From assembly GCA_000403335.2 (NCBI GenBank), contig KE159630.1, positions 484,802 through 548,801 on the forward strand: a stretch of 64,000 nt of DNA, in the 5' to 3' direction. Position 1 is the stretch's first letter; each line of letters begins with the position of its first letter. Under the pieces are notes generated by a model that saw only the letters and a list, made by a program, of their open reading frames with translations, did not search any database and was not told where the DNA came from. The stretch comes from Lachnospiraceae bacterium MD335 (GTDB lineage Bacteria; Bacillota; Clostridia; Lachnospirales; Lachnospiraceae). Positions 1 through 8,022 of this stretch are shown piece after piece. The translations under genes and the position numbers were made by a program.

Positions 1-1
1 A

Positions 2-1444
2 GGCTTTGATTACGAATGCATAAGCGGCAGTACGGACACGATGATTTCCGAGGTGGTAAATGACTCAAGAAAAATCACAAAGGACTGCCTTTTTATCTGT
101 ATTGAGGGAGCAAACTTTGACGGACATGATGCGGCGGCGCAGGCGGTTGCGGACGGCGCGGCGGCGCTTGTGGTAAGCAAAGAGGTGGAGCTGCCAAAGG
201 ATAAAACTGTCACGGTTATCAAGGTGGCGGACACAAGATACGCGATGGCGTTTATTTCCGCAAATTATTTCGGAAATCCTGCGGACAGCATGAAAGTCAT
301 CGGCGTGACGGGAACAAAAGGAAAGACGACAACGACGTATCTTGTCAAATACATACTCGAAAATGCGGGCTATAAGGTAGGGCTTGTGGGAACGATTGAA
401 ACGATTATCGGCGACAAGGTTATTCCGGCGGAACACACAACGCCCGAGTCGCTTGACTTACAGCAGTATTTTAAGGAAATGAAAGACATCGGCTGCGACG
501 CGGTGGTGATTGAGGCGTCCTCGCAGGGCTTTAAAATGCACAGGACGCAGGGCTTTACATTTGACTATGGAATTTTTACGAACATTGAGCCGGACCATAT
601 CGGACCGAATGAGCATGCGGATTTTGAGGAATATCTTGACTGTAAGGCAATGCTTTTCAAACAGTGCAGGGTTGGCATTGTAAACCGTGATGACCGGCAC
701 TGGGAAAGGATTGTGAAAAATCATACATGTGAACTGGAAACGTACGGCTTTGACGCGCAGGCGGATCTTCGTGCGAGCGATTTAAAGCTAGTCACGGGCG
801 CAGGCTTTTTGGGGATTGACTTTAAAGTGTCGGGGCTTTTAAATATGGAAATTGAAACGGATATTCCGGGCAAATTCAGCGCTTATAATGCGCTTACGGC
901 GATGGCGATTTGCAGGCATTTCGGCGTGAATGAGGAGAATATCAAAAAGGCGCTTTTGGGAGCAAAGGTAAAGGGCAGAATTGAAATAGTCAAGGTATCA
1001 GACGATTTTACGCTGATGATTGATTATGCGCACAATGCAATGGCGCTTGAGAGTCTTCTGACGACGTTAAAGGAATACAATCCGAACCGCCTTGTATGTT
1101 TGTTTGGGTGCGGCGGAAACCGCTCGAAGCTAAGACGTTATGAGATGGGCGAGGTGAGCGGAAGGCTTGCGGATTTGACAATTATCACGTCCGACAACCC
1201 GCGTTTTGAGGAACCGCAGGATATTATCGATGACATTAAGACGGGAATTGGAAAGACGGACGGAATGTATATTGAGATTTGCGACAGAAAAGAAGCAATC
1301 AAATATGCGATTACACATGGGCAGAAAGGCGATATTATTGTGCTTGCCGGAAAGGGGCACGAGGACTATCAGGAGATTAAGGGTGTAAAATACCCGATGG
1401 ACGAACGTGTGCTGATTGATGAGATACGAAAAGAAATAAATTGA
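2..1444 (+). CDS. murE: UDP-N-acetylmuramoyl-tripeptide synthetase MurE, 5' end outside window
   Basis: Cytoplasmic Mur ligase that adds the third stem-peptide residue to UDP-MurNAc-L-Ala-D-Glu using ATP. The frame is open from base 2, before the first in-window ATG at 41, so the true start lies upstream and the gene is partial. Visible motifs are the ATP P-loop GVTGTKGKTTT (about 302-334), the UDP-MurNAc-binding HTTPESLDL (about 434), and DNPRFEEP (about 1192). The DNPR form is the one associated with meso-diaminopimelate rather than lysine, so a DAP-type wall is inferred. About 480 residues in view is near full family length. The stop abuts the leader repeat in front of priA. Confidence 0.95.
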   Translation, partial: GFDYECISGSTDTMISEVVNDSRKITKDCLFICIEGANFDGHDAAAQAVADGAAALVVSKEVELPKDKTVTVIKVADTRYAMAFISANYFGNPADSMKVIGVTGTKGKTTTTYLVKYILENAGYKVGLVGTIETIIGDKVIPAEHTTPESLDLQQYFKEMKDIGCDAVVIEASSQGFKMHRTQGFTFDYGIFTNIEPDHIGPNEHADFEEYLDCKAMLFKQCRVGIVNRDDRHWERIVKNHTCELETYGFDAQADLRASDLKLVTGAGFLGIDFKVSGLLNMEIETDIPGKFSAYNALTAMAICRHFGVNEENIKKALLGAKVKGRIEIVKVSDDFTLMIDYAHNAMALESLLTTLKEYNPNRLVCLFGCGGNRSKLRRYEMGEVSGRLADLTIITSDNPRFEEPQDIIDDIKTGIGKTDGMYIEICDRKEAIKYAITHGQKGDIIVLAGKGHEDYQEIKGVKYPMDERVLIDEIRKEIN

Positions 1445-1520
1445 AAAATCTGAGATTTTTCAATGGCAAATTTGTGCTGATGCCCAAATTCGCAGGTTAT
1501 TGACAGCATGGAGGTTTGAA
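1441..1520 (+). repeat. Interspersed leader repeat, copy 1 (upstream of priA)
   Basis: Starts on the murE stop. It contains the hairpin GAAAAATC-TGA-GATTTTTC, then an inverted-repeat module beginning GGCAAATTTGTGCTGATGCC and ending AAATTCGCAGG, then ATGGAGG six bases before a TTG. The same order and spacing occur at 14496-14577 and, on the minus strand, at 54772-54885. The copies share near-identical sequence although their downstream genes are unrelated. Confidence 0.75.
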
Positions 1521-3797
1521 TTGGAAACAAAATTGATGACAGGCAGATTTGCGAATATTATTGTGGACATTTCACATGAGAAGGTGGACCGCACCTTTCA
1601 GTATAAAATTCCTGATGCGCTGCAAGGGAAAATCGAGGTCGGCATGGCGGTGACGATTCCGTTTGGCATGGGAAACAAGCGTATCAGGGGCTATGTCATG
1701 GAGCTTACCGATAAAGCGGAGTATGAAATTGAAAAATTAAAAAATATTGAGGCGGTTATCGAAGGGGCGGTGACGGCAAAGAGCGATGCAGTCAGGCTTG
1801 CGTGGTGGATGAAAAACAACTACGGCGCAACCATGATTTCGGCGCTCAAAACGGTTCTGCCCGTGAAACAGAAAATGAAACAGGTTGTAAAGCGCACCCT
1901 GCGTTGTCTTGTCGACGCGGATACGGCAGTTATGCACGCACGTGAGTTCGAGGCAAAGCATCAGACGGCAAAAGCGAGATTAATGCGGGAGTTGGGCATA
2001 CAGCCTGTTTTGCCGTATACGCTTGTCACGGGAAAGCTGAATATCGCGCCGCAGACAATTCAGTCTTTGGTAAAAGCAGGGCTTGTAAAGGTTGAGGCGT
2101 TTGACACGTACAGAAATCCGATGCCTGCCGCGGTTTTGCAGGGGTGGCAGAATCAGGGCAAAAAGGAGCTTTCCCCGAATCAGCGTGCGATTGTCGAGGC
2201 AGTCACGGGAGAATATGAAAACGGAATACGTGGTACGTATTTAATCCACGGCGTGACGGGGAGCGGAAAGACAGAGGTTTACATGGCGCTGATTGAGCAC
2301 GTTATCCGTATGGGAAAGCAGGCGGTGATGCTAATCCCCGAAATCGCCTTGACGTATCAGACGCTGCTTCGGTTCTACCAGCGGTTTGGAGAGCGCGTTT
2401 CCGTGATGAATTCAAGGCTTTCTGCGGGGGAACGTTCCGACCAGTGCGAACGTGCAAGGCGTGGGGAAATTGACATTATCATCGGTCCGCGTTCCGCGCT
2501 TTTTACGCCGTTTGAGCGGCTTGGGCTTGTGATTATTGATGAGGAGCATGAGAGCAGCTATAAAAGTGAAACCATGCCGAAGTACCATGCAAGGGAGGTT
2601 GCGGGAGAGCTTTGCCGCATGAAGGGCGCAAGTTTGGTGCTTGGCTCCGCGACGCCGTCCGTGGAGACGTATGATAAGGCAAAACGGGGTGAGATTACAC
2701 TTTTTACGCTGAAGGAACGGCTTGCGGGCGGTGCGCTGCCGCATGTTTATGTGGAGGATTTGCGCGTTGAGTTAAAGGAGGGCAACCGTTCGATTTTTAG
2801 CAGGCGGCTTTCGGCGCTGATTGCCGACCGTTTAAAAAAGGGCGAGCAGACAATGCTCTTTTTAAACCGAAGGGGATATGCGGGATTTGTGTCGTGCCGC
2901 GCGTGCGGTCATGTGATGAAATGTCCGCACTGCGATGTGTCGCTTTCGGAGCACACGGACCAGTATCGCAAAACGAGCAGGCTTGTGTGCCATTACTGCG
3001 GTTATGAAACGCCGAACGTGACGCTTTGCCCAAAGTGCGGTTCCAAATATATTTTGGGCTTTCGCGCGGGGACACAGCAGATTGAGGAGCTTTTGCACAA
3101 GGAATTTCCGAGTGCGCGCGTGCTGCGCATGGACGCGGACACGACAAGGACAAAAGACAGCTATGAAAAGCTGCTGTCCGCCTTTGCAAATGAGGAGGCG
3201 GATATTCTTGTCGGAACGCAGATGATTGTGAAAGGGCACGATTTTGCGAAGGTGACGCTTGTGGGCATTCTTGCGGCGGATATGTCGCTGCATGCGAATG
3301 ATTTCAGGGCGGGAGAACGTACGTTTCAATTGCTGACGCAGGCGGCGGGACGCGCGGGCCGAGGCGTGCTTGCGGGCGAGGTGGTGATACAGACGTATCA
3401 GCCGGAGCATTATACGATTGTTCATGCGGCTGCGCAGGATTATGAGGGCTTTTTTGACGAGGAGATTTCCTATCGGGAGTTGATGTCATATCCGCCTGCC
3501 GCGCACATGATGGCGGTGCTTGTGACGGCAGCCGATGAGCTTACGGGCGCGGAGCACGTAAGGGAGCTTGCGGATTGTGCGAGAGGGCGGTTTGCGCAGG
3601 AAAAGCCTGCGGTGATTGGACCGTCAAGCGCGAGTGTTGGGAAGATTAATGATGTGTATCGGTTTGTGTTTTATGTAAAGCATAGGGATTATGCGGTTTT
3701 AGTGGCGGTGAAGGATGTGCTGGAGCAGTTGGTGAACGGGAAGCAGTGGAACAGCGACAGCGTGCAGTTTGATTTTAATCCGATGCGCAGTTATTGA
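1521..3797 (+). CDS. priA: Primosomal protein N' (replication restart helicase PriA)
   Basis: DNA helicase that reloads the replisome at stalled forks. It shows Walker A GVTGSGKTE (about 2250), a DEEH helicase box (about 2540), eight zinc-binding cysteines in CxxC pairs between about 2895 and 3045, and helicase motifs through GRAGRG (about 3345). The product is 758 residues, normal for PriA. I prefer TTG 1521 over the in-frame TTG 1500 because GGAGG lies six bases upstream, the same Shine-Dalgarno spacing as in the other copies of the leader repeat. ATG 1536 is an alternative. It probably shares transcripts with murE. Confidence 0.95.
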   Translation: METKLMTGRFANIIVDISHEKVDRTFQYKIPDALQGKIEVGMAVTIPFGMGNKRIRGYVMELTDKAEYEIEKLKNIEAVIEGAVTAKSDAVRLAWWMKNNYGATMISALKTVLPVKQKMKQVVKRTLRCLVDADTAVMHAREFEAKHQTAKARLMRELGIQPVLPYTLVTGKLNIAPQTIQSLVKAGLVKVEAFDTYRNPMPAAVLQGWQNQGKKELSPNQRAIVEAVTGEYENGIRGTYLIHGVTGSGKTEVYMALIEHVIRMGKQAVMLIPEIALTYQTLLRFYQRFGERVSVMNSRLSAGERSDQCERARRGEIDIIIGPRSALFTPFERLGLVIIDEEHESSYKSETMPKYHAREVAGELCRMKGASLVLGSATPSVETYDKAKRGEITLFTLKERLAGGALPHVYVEDLRVELKEGNRSIFSRRLSALIADRLKKGEQTMLFLNRRGYAGFVSCRACGHVMKCPHCDVSLSEHTDQYRKTSRLVCHYCGYETPNVTLCPKCGSKYILGFRAGTQQIEELLHKEFPSARVLRMDADTTRTKDSYEKLLSAFANEEADILVGTQMIVKGHDFAKVTLVGILAADMSLHANDFRAGERTFQLLTQAAGRAGRGVLAGEVVIQTYQPEHYTIVHAAAQDYEGFFDEEISYRELMSYPPAAHMMAVLVTAADELTGAEHVRELADCARGRFAQEKPAVIGPSSASVGKINDVYRFVFYVKHRDYAVLVAVKDVLEQLVNGKQWNSDSVQFDFNPMRSY

Positions 3798-3816
3798 TGG
3801 CAAAGAGGAAAGAATT

Positions 3817-4005
3817 ATGTTTGAAGAACTGGGAATTAGCGGCGGAACAGCGATAATTGTGTTGGCTGCGTTGTATTTTATTATAAAAAGCGCGGTGAAA
3901 AACGGAATAAAGGCGGCTTACCGTGATATAACGGGAAAGAAGGCGGTTTCTGATGTGAAAACAGAGCAGAAGTTAAAAGAAGCGGGGATTTTGGACGAAA
4001 AATAA
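3817..4005 (+). CDS. Small single-pass membrane protein
   Basis: A 62-residue protein starting MFEELGISGGTA. One hydrophobic segment (about residues 10-25) is followed by a basic, charged tail ending in EAGILDEK. It follows priA by 19 bases, so cotranscription is likely. The ATG at 3817 is preceded by a purine-rich AAAGAGGAAAG. The glycine-containing N terminus resembles small uncharacterised membrane proteins common in Clostridia, but I cannot assign a function. Confidence 0.7.
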   Translation: MFEELGISGGTAIIVLAALYFIIKSAVKNGIKAAYRDITGKKAVSDVKTEQKLKEAGILDEK

Positions 4006-4064
4006 ATGACTTTTAGTTGGTGCAGTTTGGAAAACAGCCTTAGCGGCAGCAGGAGGAACAGGAA

Positions 4065-4496
4065 ATGGAACTAAAAGTCGTAACAAATCAGGATAAGGAA
4101 TTTGTCATGGGGATTGATAAGCATATTGACGATACAGGCTTTGCCGACCGTGTACATACAAAGTCCGGTTACGTGATTTGGGAGGAAAAACAGCGGATTG
4201 GCATCATGTCACACTGCTTTTTGTGGAATCAGTTTCCATTTTTAAATTTTTTATTCGTAAAGGAAGAATACCGCGGCAGCGGATTTGGGAAACAGGCAGT
4301 CCTGTGTTGGGAAACAAAAATGAGACAGCAGGGTTATCGAATGACATTGATCTCCACGCAGGCTGACGAGGGAGCGCAGCATATGTACCGAAAATTGGGC
4401 TATATCGACTGCGGCGGATTAGTCTTGCATGATACGCCGTTCGACCAGCCTATGGAACTGTTTTTCAGAAAAGTTTTGCAGGAGGTGAACTTATGA
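4065..4496 (+). CDS. GNAT family N-acetyltransferase
   Basis: A 143-residue acetyl-CoA-dependent acetyltransferase. The acetyl-CoA-binding loop is seen as VKEEYRGSGFGKQ (about residues 65-77), an R/Q-x-x-G-x-G/A type motif, followed by the usual C-terminal TQADEGAQHMYRKLGY. AGGAGG lies ten bases before the ATG. The substrate is not predictable. Its stop overlaps the ATG of the Hsp20 relic, an arrangement that looks like a secondary fusion of unrelated pieces. Confidence 0.85.
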   Translation: MELKVVTNQDKEFVMGIDKHIDDTGFADRVHTKSGYVIWEEKQRIGIMSHCFLWNQFPFLNFLFVKEEYRGSGFGKQAVLCWETKMRQQGYRMTLISTQADEGAQHMYRKLGYIDCGGLVLHDTPFDQPMELFFRKVLQEVNL

Positions 4497-4663
4497 CAAA
4501 GTACGAAGAGAGGAATGCGGGGATAATTCTCTTTGTAGGAGAGAATGTAAAGCAGAAAGATATCAAACCCCGTTTTGAGGATGGAACTTTGAAACTGCAG
4601 GTTCCGAAAAACAGTAAAGAAGTAGTTGTTTAGAATCCAAACTACATTACAATTGAAGGCTGA
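4493..4663 (+). pseudogene. 3' relic of a small heat-shock protein (Hsp20) gene
   Basis: The frame encodes FVGENVKQKDIKPRFEDG then TLKLQVPK, the C-terminal strand region of Hsp20/alpha-crystallin proteins. It hits TAG at 4631 and continues as NPNYITIEG before TGA at 4661; this tail is also typical of Hsp20 C termini. The N-terminal two thirds of the domain is absent and an amber codon interrupts what is left. A CIRCE operator, which often controls hsp20 in this group, sits 1.1 kb downstream in front of another gene. Confidence 0.7.
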
Positions 4664-4707
4664 CGGATTCTGCACAACGGGTAGACAGACTATTTATACA
4701 TTGAATG

Positions 4708-4749
4708 AAAAAGCGATAAGGAGACTTTCGGGTATCCATATCGCTTTTT
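4708..4749. terminator. Bidirectional Rho-independent terminator
   Basis: An 11-bp perfect stem, AAAAAGCGATA with TATCGCTTTTT. A-rich and T-rich flanks allow it to serve both the + strand relic and the minus-strand lysR gene that ends at 4754. Confidence 0.75.
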
Positions 4750-4753
4750 GTGG

Positions 4754-5632
4754 TTAACTGTAAGATGTATTCGTTACAATGGAAATAAATTTTTTCAAAA
4801 GAGGGCTTTGAGAACTTTTCTTAAAGAAGATACCATAGGATAAAGGCTCGCTGTCTTTTAAGGGTATTCCGCGTATATCCGTGTTTACAAAATTCATAAG
4901 CGGAAGAACAGAGCAGCCATAACCTGCCCTTACAAGCGTAAGGAGTACCTGCAGGTTTTCACACATATAAGTGGACTCTGGAAGGATATGCTGTGAAATC
5001 TGATTTTGCATTTCCGCAACTTTGGCGGGGATTGCATAGGAATTGCAGACGACAATATTTTCCAGATACAGTTCTTCTTTTGCAAGCTTTGGGCGTTCGG
5101 CATAGGGATGTGAGGCTGGAACAATACAGCACAGTGGTATCTGGAACAGTTCTTTGTAAACCGTGTCATTTTTTATTGGAATATCATCCTGAAAACCAAA
5201 CAACAGATCCAGTTCATCCTGATAGAAGAGATTTAAAATAGATCTGTGAGGGATCACCTTTAAAAATGGATAAAGTTTGGGGATCTGCTGTTTGCAGGAT
5301 TTGAGTACCTTACAGAGCAGATCCAGATTAGCTTCATTCTGACATCCAATGGTTAAGACCTGTATATTTGTATTTTGGTGGCGCTGTATTTTTTGCTCAG
5401 CAACTTTTAACCTGCCCATAACATTTTTCGCATCTTCCAAAAAACTAATTCCGGCGGGGGTAAGGGTAACTGTCCGGGTAGTACGGTGCAGAAGTTTTGT
5501 TCCCAATTCATCTTCCAGCGAATGAATCTGCCGGGAGACCGCTGATTGCGTAATCTTTAAAATTTCAGCAGCTCTTGCAAAGTTCAGGTTTTCGGCAACC
5601 TGGATAAAGCTCTTTAACTGGTCTGTATTCAT
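4754..5632 (-). CDS. LysR-family transcriptional regulator
   Basis: A 292-residue regulator. The N-terminal winged helix-turn-helix reads AEILKITQSAVSRQIHSLE (about residues 18-37) and is followed by a LysR substrate-binding domain. ATG 5632 is preferred to GTG 5641 because GAGGTG lies about eight bases upstream of it. It is transcribed divergently from the MATE efflux gene, so it is a candidate regulator of that cluster; the effector is unknown. Confidence 0.88.
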   Translation of the reverse strand: MNTDQLKSFIQVAENLNFARAAEILKITQSAVSRQIHSLEDELGTKLLHRTTRTVTLTPAGISFLEDAKNVMGRLKVAEQKIQRHQNTNIQVLTIGCQNEANLDLLCKVLKSCKQQIPKLYPFLKVIPHRSILNLFYQDELDLLFGFQDDIPIKNDTVYKELFQIPLCCIVPASHPYAERPKLAKEELYLENIVVCNSYAIPAKVAEMQNQISQHILPESTYMCENLQVLLTLVRAGYGCSVLPLMNFVNTDIRGIPLKDSEPLSYGIFFKKSSQSPLLKKFISIVTNTSYS

Positions 5633-5789
5633 GGGTTTCACCTCGATTATTGCGTTTTCGTCATTGATAATACCATATTTTCACTTCACTTTCAAGAGCC
5701 GGTGTGCTTTAATATAGCATATAGTCCGACAAAGTTATATTGCTAACAGAGTCTGCCAGAGGTGGCTGGCATATTTTTTTAGACAAGGA

Positions 5790-5816
5790 TTAGCACTCGA
5801 AGAGCATGAGTGCTAA
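5790..5816. promoter_or_regulatory. CIRCE operator (HrcA binding site)
   Basis: A perfect match to the canonical inverted repeat: TTAGCACTC (5790-5798), a nine-base spacer, GAGTGCTAA (5808-5816). CIRCE is the operator of the heat-shock repressor HrcA and normally precedes hrcA-grpE-dnaK, groES-groEL or hsp20. Here the next gene downstream is a MATE transporter 94 bases away. Confidence 0.92.
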
Positions 5817-5909
5817 CAAGAAACAGAAAGGCAGGTTATAAAAGGGAGCCGGGTATGGATAAGATGCCGGATACCTGCTCAGCAGATTTATAAAACCAGG
5901 AGGTAGAAA

Positions 5910-7304
5910 ATGGAAGCAACGATAACGAAAACCAACCCTCTCGGCACAGAAAGGGTTGGAAAACTGATGATGCGTTATGCAGTGCCAAGCATTATTTCCA
6001 TTGTGGTGAATTCACTGTATAACATGGTAGACCAGGTCTTTATCGGCCAGGGGGTAGGATATCTTGGAAATGCGGCAACGAATGTAATTATGCCGATTTC
6101 AACGATTATGCTGGCTCTCGGCTTTATGTTTGGAGACGGGGCGGCAGCTTTTATGAGCCTGCACCTTGGGAAAAAGGAACCGGAAAAGGCCGCAAAAGGC
6201 ATAGGGAATATGGTAGCGATCGTCATTGGAACCGGAATTGTCCTGATGATCTTGTTTGAATTGTTTTTGACGCCGCTTTGCCGGCTGTTTGGGGCTACGG
6301 ATAACGTACTTCCTTATGCTCTGGACTATGGACGGATCATTGTACTTGGATTTCCCTTTTCGATTATCTGTTCTGCTTTTGGAAGCCCGATCCGTGCTGA
6401 CGGCAGACCGAAGATAAGCATGGTCGGTCTCCTGATCGGATGCGCTGCAAACATGATTCTTGACCCGATTTTTATTTTTGTATGCGGGTGGGGCGTAAAA
6501 GGAGCTGCATGGGCAACGATACTGGGGCAGGTATTGAACGCGCTTTACTTTATTATCTGTTTGTCTCAATTTAAGACAATTAAAATAAAAAAAGATTATT
6601 TTATCCCGGATGTAAAGGTTGTGGGGAACATCGCTTCTCTTGGAACATCCAGCCTTATTTCACAGATTGCTTCAGTGTTCGTTATTGCAATCATGAATAA
6701 TATGCTGGTAAAGTACGGGGCGGTTTCTAAATATGGAGCTGATATTCCATTGGCAGCTTTGGGTGTCACGATGAAGGTCAGCCAGTTGATTACCGGAGTT
6801 ACATTAGGGATTGCAAGCGGCGTGCAGCCAATTCTTGGATACAATTACGGAAGCAGACAGCATGACCGTGTTAAAAGTACATTGAAATGGTCGCTTATTT
6901 TGGGTACCGCAATCATGTTTGTGGCATTGTTTATCTTCCAGGTTTTCCCGGAGCAGATCATCGGTATTTTTGGTCAGGAATCAGACCTTTATGTAGAATT
7001 TGCGGTAAAATGTTTCCGCATTTATCTGCTTGCCTGTTTTCTGATCCCGTCGGGCGCAGTTGTAGGTATTTTTTTTCAGGCAATCGGAAAGCCGGTTCCG
7101 GCTGCGGCGCTTACCCTTTCAAGGCAGATTATTTTGTTGATTCCTGCTATGCTGATTTTAGGTTATACAATGGGTGTGGAAGGAATTTTATGGGCGGGTC
7201 CGTTTTCTGACGCTTTGTCTGGAATTATTGCATTGATTACAGTAAAAGTATTTTGGAAACGTATTTTTGAGAATAAGGGACAAAAAGAAACAGCAGGGAG
7301 GTAA
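5910..7304 (+). CDS. MATE family multidrug/Na+ antiporter
   Basis: A 464-residue, twelve-helix membrane exporter of the MATE family; such proteins expel drugs or metabolites using Na+ or H+ gradients. The N-terminal PSIISIVVNSLYNMVDQVFI segment and the internal pseudo-repeat starting near IASLGTSSLISQIASV are typical. AGGAGG lies seven bases before ATG. It is the first gene after the CIRCE operator, seven bases ahead of the kinase-like gene, so an HrcA-controlled transcript is inferred. Confidence 0.9.
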   Translation: MEATITKTNPLGTERVGKLMMRYAVPSIISIVVNSLYNMVDQVFIGQGVGYLGNAATNVIMPISTIMLALGFMFGDGAAAFMSLHLGKKEPEKAAKGIGNMVAIVIGTGIVLMILFELFLTPLCRLFGATDNVLPYALDYGRIIVLGFPFSIICSAFGSPIRADGRPKISMVGLLIGCAANMILDPIFIFVCGWGVKGAAWATILGQVLNALYFIICLSQFKTIKIKKDYFIPDVKVVGNIASLGTSSLISQIASVFVIAIMNNMLVKYGAVSKYGADIPLAALGVTMKVSQLITGVTLGIASGVQPILGYNYGSRQHDRVKSTLKWSLILGTAIMFVALFIFQVFPEQIIGIFGQESDLYVEFAVKCFRIYLLACFLIPSGAVVGIFFQAIGKPVPAAALTLSRQIILLIPAMLILGYTMGVEGILWAGPFSDALSGIIALITVKVFWKRIFENKGQKETAGR

Positions 7305-7310
7305 TGGATT

Positions 7311-7934
7311 ATGGCAGGTCAGGTTATTACAATCGGACGGCAATGCGGAAGCGGCGGACATACCATAGGGGAGCAGGTTGCTAAAATACTTGGCGTTCCC
7401 TTTTATGACAGAGAACTGATAGAAATGACGGCGCAGGAAAGCGGTTTTGGAAAAGAGTTCGTGGAGGAACAGGGGGAACACCGTAACAGCAGTATGCTGT
7501 ATAATCTGGTGAAAAATTTATCTTATTCCCGTACCATGCCCTCTGGAAATTCGGAATACCTGCAGGATGAAATTTTCTTTGCCCAGAGAAAGATTATCAC
7601 GGAACTTGCAGAAAAAGAACCTTGTGTGATCGTGGGACGCTGTGCGGATTCTATTCTGAAAGAAACAGGAAACAGTCTGAATATCTATATTCATGCGGAA
7701 AAAGCATTTAAGGCAAAGCATCTTATGGAAAGAAACCGTGTGTCTTATGATGAGGCTGTCAGAGAAATGGAACGGCTGGATAAACGCAGGGCTTCCCATT
7801 ATAAATATTATACGGATCAAATATGGGGTCTTGCGGAGAATTACCATCTGTGTTTGGACAGCAGCCTGATTGGGATTGAAAAATGTGTTTCTGTAATCTG
7901 TGATATTTATCAATCCATAAATGCAGGGCAATAG
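7311..7934 (+). CDS. Cytidylate kinase-like family protein
   Basis: A 207-residue P-loop protein. The N terminus VITIGRQCGSGGHTIGEQ resembles the nucleotide-binding loop of cytidylate kinase-like proteins; CVIVGRCAD (about 105-113) and the later ERMER-type lid region also fit. These stand-alone proteins commonly sit beside transporters in Clostridia and their true substrate is not established. GGGAGG precedes ATG. Cotranscription with the upstream MATE gene is likely. Confidence 0.8.
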   Translation: MAGQVITIGRQCGSGGHTIGEQVAKILGVPFYDRELIEMTAQESGFGKEFVEEQGEHRNSSMLYNLVKNLSYSRTMPSGNSEYLQDEIFFAQRKIITELAEKEPCVIVGRCADSILKETGNSLNIYIHAEKAFKAKHLMERNRVSYDEAVREMERLDKRRASHYKYYTDQIWGLAENYHLCLDSSLIGIEKCVSVICDIYQSINAGQ

Positions 7935-8022
7935 AGAATAGAAGAAGTTGGCAGTGGCCGTGATCCGGCACTGGCGTGATGGCGTCAGGAGCAGCTGAGA
8001 CGGGATTGTCAGGAGGGATTTT

